DNA of 42,107 nucleotides from Terriglobia bacterium (GCA_020073345.1 JAIQFI010000008.1:1-42107), one strand, 5' to 3'; numbered from the stretch's first letter, positions 1-8,879 are shown. Numbers and translations are program-made. Notes: generated from the sequence alone by a model not told the origin.

Positions 1-406
1 CAATTCAAGCGTACAGAGCAGCATCGCAGCGGCCGGAGGGATTACCCGAGCCGTCGGTCCGCTGGCGAATCTGGCCAAGGCCGGTACGAATACCGCTCTG
101 GACGGGCAAGGCGCTACGACTCGTGATACTACTTTGACCGCGACAATTTCCGCCGTGGTGACGCAAGTCCTTCCGAACGGAAGCCTGGTGATCCAGGGCA
201 CGAAGAACGTAAAAATAAATTCCGAGAACCAGGTGCTCGGGCTGCGCGGCATCGTGCGCCCCGTGGACCTGAGCACGGCAAACCTGGTCTCGTCGGACCG
301 CGTTGCGCAGATGGAACTTCAAGTCAATGGCAAGGGCGTGGTGGCGGATTCGGTAAAGCGACCGTTCATTTTGTACCGGCTGATCCTCGGCCTGCTGCCG
401 TTCTAG
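1..406 (+). CDS. flgH: FlgH, flagellar L-ring protein (5'-truncated)
   Basis: C-terminal part of the outer-membrane L-ring lipoprotein, which with FlgI forms the bushing around the flagellar rod. The reading frame is open from base 2, so the gene starts before the window; an internal ATG at 134 is not the real start. The visible ~134 residues carry the FlgH signature: a TATISAVVTQVLPNGSLVIQG strand pair, then LRGIVRPVDL and a C-terminal GKG segment. The lipoprotein signal peptide lies outside the window. The stop TAG (404-406) overlaps the Shine-Dalgarno of flgI, so flgH and flgI are in one transcript. Identification is by family motifs and by the flgH-flgI-flgJ order. Confidence 0.93.
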   Translation, partial: NSSVQSSIAAAGGITRAVGPLANLAKAGTNTALDGQGATTRDTTLTATISAVVTQVLPNGSLVIQGTKNVKINSENQVLGLRGIVRPVDLSTANLVSSDRVAQMELQVNGKGVVADSVKRPFILYRLILGLLPF

Positions 407-419
407 GAGTCAATACAAC

Positions 420-1517
420 GTGAAAAGATACTCGGCATTACTTGGATTAACCGCGCTGCTGGCCGCGCCCGCCGGGGCTGCCACGCGCCTCAAGGAACTG
501 GTATCGCTGGAAGGCGTGCGCGACAACCAACTGATCGGTTACGGCCTAGTGGTCGGCCTCAACGGTACCGGCGATCGCAAGCAAACCTTCTTCTCCGCGC
601 AAAGTCTGGCCAATCTTCTCCAAGAGATGGGTGTTTCGATCAACCCCCTGCTGATCACGGTTCGTAACACCGCGGCGGTAATGGTAACGGCTACTTTACC
701 GGGCTTCGCACAGGAGGGCGTCCACATCGATGCCACCGCGGCGGCTATCGGTGATGCCCCTAACCTGCAAGGCGGGATGTTGCTGATGACCAGCCTGAAA
801 GGCGTCGACGGCCAGACCTACGCGGTGGCGCAAGGCGCGGTGGTCACCAGCGGGTTTGTGGCCGGCCGGTCGACAAACAGCCAGACCGTAAATCATCCCA
901 CCGTGGGCCGCGTGCCCGGTGGAGCGATCGTCGAGCGTGCCGCACCATCACTCACTCCAACCGGACGCCTGAGACTGCAACTGCGCCAGCCGGATTTCAC
1001 GACTGCGGTGCGGGTCAGCGAGATTGTCAACAAGAAGTTTCCCAGCGCGACGCCATTGGCGAAACCCGAGAATTCGGCGCTGATATCCATCAGTGTGCCG
1101 CCGGAATTCACGTCACGCGTCACTGAGTTCGTGGCGGGTATTGAAGCCCTGGAAGTGGACGTGGACCGTCCCGCGCGTGTCATCGTCAACGAACGAACCG
1201 GCACCATCGTGATGGGCAAGGAAGTGCGAGTGTCGCCGGTGGCCATTATGCACGGCAACCTCACGGTGGAAATTCAGACCCTTCTTCAAGTCTCTCAGCC
1301 TCAGCCGCTCGCACAGGGAACGACGCAGGTGGTTCCACAGCAGACGACTACCAGTGGCGAAGAGAAGGCCCGCAACCTGGTGCTCAAAGAAGGGGCCACG
1401 GTGGAGCAGTTGGTGCAGGCCCTGAGTTCGATCGGATCCACGCCGCGGGACATCGTCGCGATTCTGCAAAGCCTGCGCGCGGCCGGGGCGCTCGAAGCCG
1501 ATCTGGAAGTAATCTGA
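420..1517 (+). CDS. flgI: FlgI, flagellar P-ring protein
   Basis: Periplasmic P-ring protein that assembles around the rod in the peptidoglycan layer. It has 365 residues, normal for the family. The N-terminus is a Sec signal peptide ending near AAPAGAA (about residue 20), followed by the hallmark RLKELVSLEGVRDNQLIGYGLVVGLNGTGD. Further FlgI motifs are RPARVIVNERTGTIVMGKEVRVSPVAI in the middle and a C-terminal TVEQLVQAL..IG..PRDIVAILQ. The start is GTG at 420, preceded by AGGAG at 405-409 inside the flgH stop region. The stop overlaps the flgJ start by one base (TGATG), which suggests translational coupling. Confidence 0.97.
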   Translation: MKRYSALLGLTALLAAPAGAATRLKELVSLEGVRDNQLIGYGLVVGLNGTGDRKQTFFSAQSLANLLQEMGVSINPLLITVRNTAAVMVTATLPGFAQEGVHIDATAAAIGDAPNLQGGMLLMTSLKGVDGQTYAVAQGAVVTSGFVAGRSTNSQTVNHPTVGRVPGGAIVERAAPSLTPTGRLRLQLRQPDFTTAVRVSEIVNKKFPSATPLAKPENSALISISVPPEFTSRVTEFVAGIEALEVDVDRPARVIVNERTGTIVMGKEVRVSPVAIMHGNLTVEIQTLLQVSQPQPLAQGTTQVVPQQTTTSGEEKARNLVLKEGATVEQLVQALSSIGSTPRDIVAILQSLRAAGALEADLEVI

Positions 1518-1819
1518 TGACGATACCGTCTCTTCCCAGCGCGGGGCTTGGCATCACGGCGCCACGTACAGTGGACAGTCCGGAAAAGATTAAAGACGCC
1601 GCCTCGCAGTTTGAAGCGCTCCTGATCGGGCAGATTCTCAAAGCCGCGCACGGAGACTCGGACGAAGGATCGTTCGGTGGCGATTCGGATCCTGCCTCGG
1701 CTTCCGCTATGGACTTCGCTAACGATTACTTTGCGAGGGCGATGGCGGCGAAGGGCGGATTGGGACTCACCAACATGATCGTGGCCGGCCTGGAGAAACA
1801 GGCGACCCCGTCAAAATAG
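1517..1819 (+). CDS. flgJ: FlgJ-like rod-binding protein, no muramidase domain
   Basis: Rod-capping/scaffold protein for flagellar rod assembly. The 100 residues correspond only to the N-terminal rod-binding domain: KIKDAASQFEALLIGQILKAA, then an Asp/Ser-rich linker, then a C-terminal MDFANDYFARAMAAKGGLGLTNMI helix. The peptidoglycan-hydrolase domain found in enterobacterial FlgJ is absent; separate single-domain versions are common outside gammaproteobacteria. ATG 1517 overlaps the flgI stop by one base. It is the last gene of the visible flgH-flgI-flgJ unit and converges on fliS with a 4-bp gap. No obvious terminator lies between them. Confidence 0.9.
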   Translation: MTIPSLPSAGLGITAPRTVDSPEKIKDAASQFEALLIGQILKAAHGDSDEGSFGGDSDPASASAMDFANDYFARAMAAKGGLGLTNMIVAGLEKQATPSK

Positions 1820-1823
1820 CCCC

Positions 1824-2360
1824 TTACGCGCTCCAGCCGCGCGAGGTTACCGGAACCGCTTCCTGATAATATTCTCCCGAATGGTCGCCGGCGCTTGCGG
1901 GTTGCTCCTCCGGCTGGTCAGGTTCAAGTCGCCGCACTGGGGTCGCGACCGGTTGATTCGCCTTTGCCAGATCCAGGCAAACGCCCTTCCAGCCTTCTTC
2001 AAGAGTGCTCAGAATCCCGACGGCGCGATGTAACGCGTCCTCGGATGGTCCTGCGTGGCCCTTCAGAATCTGCTGCTGAACGTAGGCGTACAGGGAAGCC
2101 AGCGTCTGCGTGAACGAAGCGCCTACCGAGTGATCCAGGGCCGCCATCAGCTCGTTGACCGCTTCCTGCGCCCGGGTAACCTCTCGGGACCGCGCCATGG
2201 CGTCGCCGCTCTTCAGATAACCGATGGCCTTTTGCAGGCTCTGAATCGCGACCTGGTAGAGCATCTCAATCAGCTCCGCGGGCTGCGCGGAGAGGACGCG
2301 GCTCTCTAGATATTCGCGCTGGGCCTGTTGCACTGGATCAGAGCTTTGCACAGAGTTCAT
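1824..2360 (-). CDS. fliS: FliS, flagellin export chaperone
   Basis: Cytoplasmic chaperone that binds the flagellin C-terminus before export. About 178 residues from the chosen ATG at 2360 (protein MNSVQSSDPVQQAQREYLES). The family core is the REYLESRVLSAQPAELIEMLYQVAIQSLQKAI segment and the helical bundle up to about residue 125. A Pro/Glu-rich tail of about 45 residues is longer than in typical FliS (about 130 aa). The frame stays open to 2456, but the extra N-terminus is low-complexity and basic and crosses a dyad-rich regulatory region, so 2360 is preferred. No clear Shine-Dalgarno is visible. fliS is separated from fliC-fliD here and lies alone on the minus strand. Confidence 0.88.
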   Translation of the reverse strand: MNSVQSSDPVQQAQREYLESRVLSAQPAELIEMLYQVAIQSLQKAIGYLKSGDAMARSREVTRAQEAVNELMAALDHSVGASFTQTLASLYAYVQQQILKGHAGPSEDALHRAVGILSTLEEGWKGVCLDLAKANQPVATPVRRLEPDQPEEQPASAGDHSGEYYQEAVPVTSRGWSA

Positions 2361-2425
2361 ATCGCAAATGGCACGACGGTTTCGACGCTTTTTCGTGCTT
2401 CGAACTGTTTTGCCTGAGCCCCAAA

Positions 2426-2464
2426 TACCCCCAAAGGGGGGTGTTTTACCCCTCATAGGGGGTA
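2426..2464. promoter_or_regulatory. Twin TACCCC/GGGGTA dyads (candidate operators)
   Basis: Two inverted repeats of the same sequence lie in the divergent gap between fliS and the sigma-54 activator gene. The first has arms ACCCCC (2427-2432) and GGGGGT (2437-2442). The second has arms TACCCC (2447-2452) and GGGGTA (2459-2464). Their centres, 34.5 and 55.5, are 21 bp apart, close to two helical turns, as expected for a protein binding one face of DNA. The whole gap 2361-2619 has no convincing ORF or canonical promoter. Confidence 0.4.
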
Positions 2465-2619
2465 CTAAGACTTTCCTGAATACAGGCGATCTTATTCACA
2501 GGCAAGGACCTGGGTGGGGCCCTGACCGGCGGGACCAAATGTGCAGACGCCGGCATCGTGACCAAAGCCCTTCGGGTTCTAGGTATTAATCTGCTCGAAG
2601 AAAGTTGGACACAGGCGAT

Positions 2620-3993
2620 ATGCTCTGGATTGGTCCCGGCAGGGACACTACCCTCGCGGAAGAAGTGGCGCGTCACACTGGACTAAAAGCCACCTTCGCA
2701 GCCACCGACACGCAGGAGTGGAAGAAGCGGGACACGCGGCGGTGCCGGGTGATCGTACTTGAACTCCCGGCTTCTTCGGCGTTCGTACAAGAGGTGATGG
2801 CTGCGGCGCAGGACGCGGTGCGCCCGCTTCCGGTGGTGATTCTGGATCGCGAGGGCAGCCTGGACGAATCGCTCATTGGACCGTCGCTCGGCCTATTCCA
2901 GCACATAGTGGGGGACCGGTCGCCGCAGGAGATCAGTGCCCAAGTAACGGCTGCGCTCGAAGCGGCCGCGCAGAAGTGCCCCTTCGAAGCGCAGGAATCC
3001 TGGAGCAGACTGCTGATCGGCGAGAGCCAGCCGATGCGGGAACTGCGGGCGATTATCCGGCTGGCGGGCCCGCGGCAATCGACGGTGCTGATCACCGGAG
3101 AGACCGGCACGGGTAAAGAAAGAGTCGCCCAAGCCATCCACATGGCCAGCCGGCGGTCGGGAGCTCCCATCGTCGCAGTCAATTGCGGCGCGCTTCCGGA
3201 ACACCTCATCGAAGCGGAGCTGTTCGGCCACACCAAAGGCGCCTTCACCGGGGCCGTGGGACCCAGAATGGGCCGGTTCGAACAGGCTCACCGCGGCACC
3301 ATCTTCCTGGATGAGGTCGGCGAAACGCCGCTGATGTTGCAGCCCAAACTGCTGCGCGTGCTGCAGGAGCGGGAATTGCAGCGCGTGGGCAGCTCGGAAA
3401 CGCTGAAGGTGGACGCGCGCATCGTCGCGGCGTCCAACATGAATCTGGAGCAGGCGGTGGCTCAGAAGCGCTTCCGCGAAGACCTGTTTTACCGGTTGAA
3501 CGTGATTCCCATCCGCGTGCCGACGCTGCGGGAACGCCGCAGCGACATTCCCCTGCTGGCCGCGCATTTCATCGAAGCAGTGTGCCGGCGCGAGGATCTG
3601 CCGCAGAAGACCTTGACCGCAGAAGCCCTGCGCAAGCTAACGGAATTCGAATGGCCGGGCAACGTTCGCCAGCTCGAGCACGCCATGGAAATGGCCGCGG
3701 CCCTGAGCGGCGATCGCGAGACCATCTACCTGGGCGACATCGATGTGCACCTGCAGTCGCCGGCGAGGGAGCTGAGCGGAGCCGCTCTCAATGGAGACGA
3801 ATTTTCCGTGGGCGTGCCCACCGACGACCTCCCCTTCGAGGATCTCATGGGCAAGGTGGAGAAGCTTCTGCTGGAGCAAGCCCTGCGGCGCCACGGCGGC
3901 AACAAGGCCAAAGCCGCCAAGGCCCTGGGTCTCAAGCGCACCACCTTGTTGTACAAACTGAAATCGCAGGATTACGTGGCGGGTGCGGCATAG
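2620..3993 (+). CDS. Sigma-54-dependent flagellar transcriptional activator (NtrC/FleQ/FlrC type)
   Basis: AAA+ enhancer-binding protein that opens sigma-54 promoters; context suggests it controls the flagellar genes. Residues 1 to ~125 form a receiver-like domain in which the expected phospho-acceptor Asp appears as Glu (VIVLELPA), as in unphosphorylated FleQ/FlrA-type regulators. The AAA+ core has Walker A GETGTGKE (~160-167), the sigma-54-contacting GAFTGA loop (~207-212) and Walker B GTIFLDE (~226-232). The C-terminus is a Fis-type helix-turn-helix (NKAKAAKALGLKRTTLLYKL). ATG 2620 (457 aa) has AGG 4 bp upstream; a TTG at 2605 (462 aa) is the alternative. flhA follows after 22 bp. A sigma-54 site before flgB is a plausible target. 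Confidence 0.92.
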   Translation: MLWIGPGRDTTLAEEVARHTGLKATFAATDTQEWKKRDTRRCRVIVLELPASSAFVQEVMAAAQDAVRPLPVVILDREGSLDESLIGPSLGLFQHIVGDRSPQEISAQVTAALEAAAQKCPFEAQESWSRLLIGESQPMRELRAIIRLAGPRQSTVLITGETGTGKERVAQAIHMASRRSGAPIVAVNCGALPEHLIEAELFGHTKGAFTGAVGPRMGRFEQAHRGTIFLDEVGETPLMLQPKLLRVLQERELQRVGSSETLKVDARIVAASNMNLEQAVAQKRFREDLFYRLNVIPIRVPTLRERRSDIPLLAAHFIEAVCRREDLPQKTLTAEALRKLTEFEWPGNVRQLEHAMEMAAALSGDRETIYLGDIDVHLQSPARELSGAALNGDEFSVGVPTDDLPFEDLMGKVEKLLLEQALRRHGGNKAKAAKALGLKRTTLLYKLKSQDYVAGAA

Positions 3994-4015
3994 ATGCCCG
4001 TCATAACGAATTAAG

Positions 4016-6100
4016 ATGGCGCAGAGCACTTCAGCAGTGGCAGTCACGGCCCGCCCCAAACTTCTGGCGCTGCCTGGTGGCGCCCCCGTGGGTCTGAGTG
4101 AGATGGCCGTTCCGGTCGCCGTCGTGGCGATCGTGATCGCCCTGATCATGCCCATGCCGGCGATGCTGCTGGATTTCCTGATTGTGGTGGACATAACTTT
4201 ATCCGTCATCGTGCTGCTGGTCTCGGTGTATATCCGCAAAGCCGTGGATTTCAATGTATTCCCCACCACCCTGCTGTTGCTGACGCTGTACCGGCTGGCT
4301 CTGAACATCTCCTCCGCGCGCCTGATCCTGTTGAACGGTAACACCGGAATCTCGGCCGCGGGCCATGTGATCGAAGCCTTCGGAAGTTTTGTGGTGGGCG
4401 GCAACTATGTCATTGGCGCCGTGATCTTCCTGGTGCTGATCGCCATCCAGTACGTGGTGATCAACCACGGCGCGGTGCGCATCTCCGAAGTCACGGCCCG
4501 ATTCACTTTGGATGCATTGCCCGGCAAGCAGATGTCCATCGACGCCGATCTCAACGGGGGTCTGATCGATGAAACGGAAGCGCGTAAGCGCCGCAAGGCC
4601 CTGGCTTCCGAGGCCGAGTTCTACGGAGCCATGGACGGCGCCTCGCGTTTCACGCAGCGGGATGCCATCGCCAGCATCCTGATCACAGGCATTAACATCA
4701 TCGCCGGATTCCTGATCGGAGTCCTGCAGCACGGCATGGAGCTGCGAAAAGCGCTCGAGACCTATACCGTGCTCACCATTGGCGACGGTCTGGTTACGGT
4801 GATCCCCGCGCTGATGATCTCGATTTCGGGCGGCTTGATCGTCACCCGCACCGCGTCGGAGGAAACGCTCGGCGCCGAGTTTCAAAAGCAGGTGCTGGGC
4901 AGCGCCCAGCCGCTGATGCTGGCGAGCGGGGTCCTGGTGGCGCTGGCGCTTTTGCCGGGACTGCCCACTCTCCCATTCCTGCTGCTGGGAGGCGGCGTAG
5001 GCGTCGCGGCCATGCGGCTGCGTCAGAAAACTGACAGAGAAGCCGCGGTTCTGACAGCTTCCGATGTTAAACCGAAAGAAAACCTCGACGGCTTGCTGAA
5101 GCTGGAGCCGCTGTCGCTGGACGTCGGGCTCGGCCTGGTGAACCTGGTGGAACAAGGCCAGCAGTCTCCCCTTCTGCAGCGCGTGGGAGCCATTCGGAGG
5201 CAGCTCGCAACCCAGCTCGGATACCTGCTTCCGGCCGTCAAAGTGAAGGACAACGTAGCGTTGCGGTCACGCGAGTACGTGATCCAGATGCGGGGCATGG
5301 AAATCGCGCGCTTCGAGCTGATGCAAGGCCACGAACTCGCTATTTCCAGCGGAACCGCGGACACCGGGATCGCCGGCAAGCCTACGCGCGATCCGGCCTT
5401 TGGACTGCCTGCTTTGTGGGTTCGCCAGGACCAGGCCGACGTGGCCCGCGGCGCGGGATACACGGTGGTCGATCCGGTCAGCATTATCGGAACGCATTTG
5501 ACAGAAGTGGCGCGCCGCCACGCCCACGAACTCTTCACGCGGCAGGACGCCAAGAACTATTGCGACCGCGTTTCCCAGGAGAATCCCAAGCTCATCGAGG
5601 ATTTGGTACCAAAACTGCTCTCCTTAGCGACGATTCAGCGAGTATTGCAGAACCTGCTGCGGGAACGTGTGCCAATCCGTGACGCAGTGGGCATTCTGGA
5701 AGCCATGGGAGAAGCGGCGCAGACCACCAAGAACCCCGTCCTGCTGACGGAATACGTCCGCCAGGCGATCCGCCGCGCCATCACGCAGCCGCTGGTGAAC
5801 GCACACGGTGAGCTGCCGGCCTACTTACTCGAGTCCTCGCTCGACCGCGCGGTGGAAGCCTCTGTGGAGCACGGCGAATGGAACAGCGTGGCAAGCCTTG
5901 CGCCCGAAACGATCACGGACATTCTGGCGAAGCTGAAGCGCCGTGTGGACAAAGCCGAGTCCGCCGCCATCGTAACCAGTTCGGGAACACGCTATTTCCT
6001 GCGGCAGCTGGCGGAATCCAGCCTGCCTAACCTGACAGTACTCTCGCACAGCGAAGTCCCGCCGGACGTCAAAGTGCGGTCGCGCGGAGTCATTGAATGA
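4016..6100 (+). CDS. flhA: FlhA, flagellar type III export gate protein
   Basis: Inner-membrane export gate component that couples proton motive force to secretion and docks chaperone-substrate complexes through its cytoplasmic domain. It has 694 residues, normal length. Residues ~20-330 carry about eight hydrophobic segments, beginning MAVPVAVVAIVIALIMPMPA, and include the NVFPTTLLLLTLYRLALNISS and RFTLDALPGKQMSIDADL (FHIPEP-type) motifs. Residues ~340-694 are the soluble export domain. The gene lies downstream of the sigma-54 activator and overlaps flhF by four bases (ATGA at 6097-6100). The partner flhB and the fliPQR genes are not in the window. Confidence 0.97.
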   Translation: MAQSTSAVAVTARPKLLALPGGAPVGLSEMAVPVAVVAIVIALIMPMPAMLLDFLIVVDITLSVIVLLVSVYIRKAVDFNVFPTTLLLLTLYRLALNISSARLILLNGNTGISAAGHVIEAFGSFVVGGNYVIGAVIFLVLIAIQYVVINHGAVRISEVTARFTLDALPGKQMSIDADLNGGLIDETEARKRRKALASEAEFYGAMDGASRFTQRDAIASILITGINIIAGFLIGVLQHGMELRKALETYTVLTIGDGLVTVIPALMISISGGLIVTRTASEETLGAEFQKQVLGSAQPLMLASGVLVALALLPGLPTLPFLLLGGGVGVAAMRLRQKTDREAAVLTASDVKPKENLDGLLKLEPLSLDVGLGLVNLVEQGQQSPLLQRVGAIRRQLATQLGYLLPAVKVKDNVALRSREYVIQMRGMEIARFELMQGHELAISSGTADTGIAGKPTRDPAFGLPALWVRQDQADVARGAGYTVVDPVSIIGTHLTEVARRHAHELFTRQDAKNYCDRVSQENPKLIEDLVPKLLSLATIQRVLQNLLRERVPIRDAVGILEAMGEAAQTTKNPVLLTEYVRQAIRRAITQPLVNAHGELPAYLLESSLDRAVEASVEHGEWNSVASLAPETITDILAKLKRRVDKAESAAIVTSSGTRYFLRQLAESSLPNLTVLSHSEVPPDVKVRSRGVIE

Positions 6101-7317
6101 AAGACTCAAACGGCATGAAGATCAAATCCTATTTCGCCAAGTCCGTCGACGAGGCCATCGCCAAGGCGCGTGTGGAGCTGGGTTCGGAGGCGTTGCTTCT
6201 GAACACACGGAAGATCGCGGACACCGGAACAGGGCCGGGCTATGAGGTGGTGATGGGCGTGGCCGGTTCAGCTCCTGCGCGTGCAGGTGCGGCGGCGGCT
6301 CGTGCGACGGCGGCTGTGCCGGCGGAATCCGCTCGCCGTGCTGAAGTAACCCCCAAAGTGGCCACCGAGATGGAAAAGCTCCGCGCGCAAATGGACGAGC
6401 TGCAGACCTTGTTGGTGCGCTCCGCGACCAGCGCGTGGGCCGCACAGCGCTCCGTTCCCGAGATCGCCAACGTGTATACGCGCCTGATCGCGGCGGACGT
6501 CGACCCGGTTGTTAGCAAAGACATCGCCGATCGCCTGGAAGCCGCCATGGCGACCGATGCCTTCTTTCTCTATACCGGCCCGGAAGCCGAGGGGGCACAG
6601 AATCAATGGAAGATTCTGAAATCCGACCCGGACCGCGTGGAGAAATTCCTGCGGGCCGAACTGGAGAGCCGCGCGGTTCTTCGTCCGCGGCTGGGTGTGA
6701 ACGGATCCAAAGGCGCCGTGGCCTCGGTCGTGGGCCCGACCGGCAGCGGGAAGACCACCAGTTTGGCCAAGCTGGCGATGGCCGCCAGCGCACAACGTCC
6801 GGTCAGGCTGTTGTCGCTCGACACGTCGCATCCCGGAGCCCGGCAGCTGTTGAGTTCGCTCGCCACTCCGGCCATTACATTCTCAGCCGTCGATTCCGCC
6901 GAGGATCTGCCGAAGCTGGTAGCGGAAGCGCGCAAGAAAGAGTGCGTACTGATCGATACGCCCGGCTTTAGCGCCCAGCAACGGCCCGCTGCTGAAGCAT
7001 TGGCCGCCGCGCTCGCCGCTTGCGGCGACGTGGATGTGCATCTGGTCGCGCCGGCCTACATGAAAGCTCGCGATCTGCGAAATTCTATCGACAGGCACCG
7101 CCTGTTTCAACCTTCCAAGTTACTGGTCACAAGAATGGACGAAACGGAAACGTTCGGCACCGTATTCTCGGAGGCGGCCCGTGCGGGTCTGGCTCTCTCT
7201 TTCCTCTCACACGGCCCCCGGATCCCCGACGATATTCGGGCAGCCACCGCGGAGGATCTGCTGGCAATGGTGCGGGAACGTCCCCGCGAGCAGGCTGCGG
7301 CGCATAGGGCGGCATAA
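6097..7317 (+). CDS. flhF: FlhF, SRP-type GTPase for flagellar placement
   Basis: Signal-recognition-particle-like GTPase that in other bacteria sets the position and number of flagella. It has 406 residues. The N-terminal B domain begins KIKSYFAKSVDEAIAKAR..LG.EALLLNTRKI. An Ala-rich linker follows (~55-85), then an N/helical domain, then the G domain: P-loop VVGPTGSGKTT (~211-221), LLSLDTSHPGARQ, LIDTPGFSAQQ and VTRMDETETFG. The annotated start ATG 6097 overlaps the flhA stop; an in-frame ATG at 6115 (MKIKSYF) matches the usual family N-terminus and may be the real one. The usual partner ATPase gene flhG does not follow; fliA does. Confidence 0.95.
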   Translation: MKDSNGMKIKSYFAKSVDEAIAKARVELGSEALLLNTRKIADTGTGPGYEVVMGVAGSAPARAGAAAARATAAVPAESARRAEVTPKVATEMEKLRAQMDELQTLLVRSATSAWAAQRSVPEIANVYTRLIAADVDPVVSKDIADRLEAAMATDAFFLYTGPEAEGAQNQWKILKSDPDRVEKFLRAELESRAVLRPRLGVNGSKGAVASVVGPTGSGKTTSLAKLAMAASAQRPVRLLSLDTSHPGARQLLSSLATPAITFSAVDSAEDLPKLVAEARKKECVLIDTPGFSAQQRPAAEALAAALAACGDVDVHLVAPAYMKARDLRNSIDRHRLFQPSKLLVTRMDETETFGTVFSEAARAGLALSFLSHGPRIPDDIRAATAEDLLAMVRERPREQAAAHRAA

Positions 7318-7325
7318 GGTAACGA

Positions 7326-8090
7326 ATGGCCAGTCTCACACTCTCGTACTCCGGACCGGCGGCAGAGCCGTCGAGCGAACGGGAGAAGCTCATCCTGGAG
7401 CATCTGCCCCAGGTGCGCTGGGTGGCCACACGGATTCACGAGAAGCTTCCCGACTCCACGTGTCTGGAAGACTTGATTTCTATCGGCATCGTGGGCCTGA
7501 TCAACGCCATCGATAATTTCGATCCGCAATTCAACGTGAAGCTCAAGACCTACGCCGAGCACAAAATTCGTGGTGCGATTCTCGACAGCCTGCGGGGCCT
7601 GGACGGGGTTCCTGCTCACAAGCGCAAGAACCTGAAGCACATCCAGTCGACCGTGGGGGCCCTGGAGCAGCGCCTGCAGCGCGCGCCCGCGGAAGAAGAG
7701 ATTGCGGCCGCGCTGGGAATCAGCCTGCAGGCGTATCAGGAAGCGCTGCTGGAACTGCGCGGGATCAGCCTGGGCAGCCTGGATGCCGCTCCGCGGCATG
7801 AGGATTCGCGCAGCTTGATCCATTTCATCGCCACGCCCGAAGAGAACTCGCCGGCGCGCGTCCTGGAGCGCTCCGAGCTCGAAAAGCTGATCACCGAAGG
7901 CTTGAAAAAGATGCCCCGCGTGGAGGGGATGGTGCTGGATCTTTACTACCGCCAGGAACTCGGCATTCGCGAGATTGCGCCCATTCTCGGTCTGCACATC
8001 ACGCGTGTTTCCCAGATCAAGGCGCAGGCCATCCTGCGGCTGCGAAATTACCTCCAACGGCACTGGCCCACCACCAAGGGGACCTATTAA
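7326..8090 (+). CDS. fliA: FliA, flagellar sigma factor sigma-28
   Basis: RNA polymerase sigma factor for late flagellar genes. It has 254 residues with regions 2, 3 and 4. Region 2 includes LEHLPQVRWVATRIHEKLPDS, then the DLISIGIVGLINAIDNFD and FKTYAEHKIRGAILDSLRGLD-type motifs. Region 4 has ILGLHITRVSQIKAQAILRLR. AAGGTAACG just before ATG 7326 provides a plausible ribosome-binding site. It follows flhF by 8 bp and precedes the fliN-like gene by 3 bp. Its antagonist flgM lies 1 kb downstream in the same run. Sigma-28-like promoter elements are seen elsewhere in the window (flbD, the orphan gene, and weaker ones). Confidence 0.95.
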   Translation: MASLTLSYSGPAAEPSSEREKLILEHLPQVRWVATRIHEKLPDSTCLEDLISIGIVGLINAIDNFDPQFNVKLKTYAEHKIRGAILDSLRGLDGVPAHKRKNLKHIQSTVGALEQRLQRAPAEEEIAAALGISLQAYQEALLELRGISLGSLDAAPRHEDSRSLIHFIATPEENSPARVLERSELEKLITEGLKKMPRVEGMVLDLYYRQELGIREIAPILGLHITRVSQIKAQAILRLRNYLQRHWPTTKGTY

Positions 8091-8093
8091 GCG

Positions 8094-8879
8094 ATGGATA
8101 AACACGAACTCATCTCGGGATTTCTCGACGCCTTCGCGCGCGCCGTATCGGAAGCTTTGTCGGAAACGGGCCCCGAGGATATCAAAGTCGATTGGAGTCT
8201 GACTCCCGATCCAAACGATGACGCCGAAGCCTGGGCCTGGTGGTCCGGCGGACTGAGCACGCATCCGGGCGCGAATTTCTTCATGGGCGCTCCGCAAGAA
8301 ACCTGGGAAAAGCTCGGCCGGGGCGGCAGTTCGGAAAATACGCGAGAGAACGGCTTCGCGCTGACCGGCCGCTGTTTTGCAAAAGCCGTCGCGGAGCATT
8401 TCGGATCTCGCGCGGCCGCGCAGGACTCGGGGCCCTCGGGCGCTCCTTCCGACAATTGGACCCGGATTTCCATCGAAATCCGTTATCCGGCTGGACAGTG
8501 GCCGAATGCCCAGTGCGCGCTCAGCCCGGAATTCGAGGAGGCGCTCACGTCGGAGAAGATCGGCCCGCAGAAGGTGCAGCCGGCCGCCCCGCCGGTCCCC
8601 TCACACGCCGGGCCGATGAACCCGAACGACATGCTCATGCACGTGCAGGTACCGGTGTCGGTTTCCTTCGGCGCCACACAGATCCGCATGAAGGATCTGC
8701 TGAACTTGACCGCCGGATCGGTGGTGGAGCTCGACCAGGCGCTCCACGATAACGTGGAAGTCCGGGTGAACGATCGCGTGATCGCACGCGGCGAAGTGGT
8801 GGCGGTGGACGGCCACTATGGAGTTCGCGTACTGGAACTGACTTCGGGAGAAGGCCCAGGAAAGGGGATCCGGGCGTGA
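8094..8879 (+). CDS. fliN: FliN-family switch protein with long N-terminal extension
   Basis: Flagellar C-ring/export component. The C-terminal ~75 residues (about 180-255) are a clear SpoA/FliN domain: VQVPVSVSFGATQIRMKDLLNLTAGSVVELD, then NDRVIARGEVVAVDGHYGVRV. The preceding ~170 residues have no motif I recognise; they contain WAWWSGG and ETWEKLG segments. Typical FliN is about 100-140 aa, so this 261-residue version is roughly double and closer in size to FliY, although no CheC phosphatase motif is evident. Its stop overlaps the next gene (GTGA). fliM is elsewhere in the window (14526), so the two switch proteins are not adjacent. Confidence 0.85.
   Translation: MDKHELISGFLDAFARAVSEALSETGPEDIKVDWSLTPDPNDDAEAWAWWSGGLSTHPGANFFMGAPQETWEKLGRGGSSENTRENGFALTGRCFAKAVAEHFGSRAAAQDSGPSGAPSDNWTRISIEIRYPAGQWPNAQCALSPEFEEALTSEKIGPQKVQPAAPPVPSHAGPMNPNDMLMHVQVPVSVSFGATQIRMKDLLNLTAGSVVELDQALHDNVEVRVNDRVIARGEVVAVDGHYGVRVLELTSGEGPGKGIRA

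Noticed and set aside
2369-2384. TGGCACGACGGTTTCG, a sigma-54-like site before the activator gene
   Set aside because: The -24 half is good but the invariant -12 GC is replaced by TC, and it lies beside the fliS start and about 240 bp from the activator gene.
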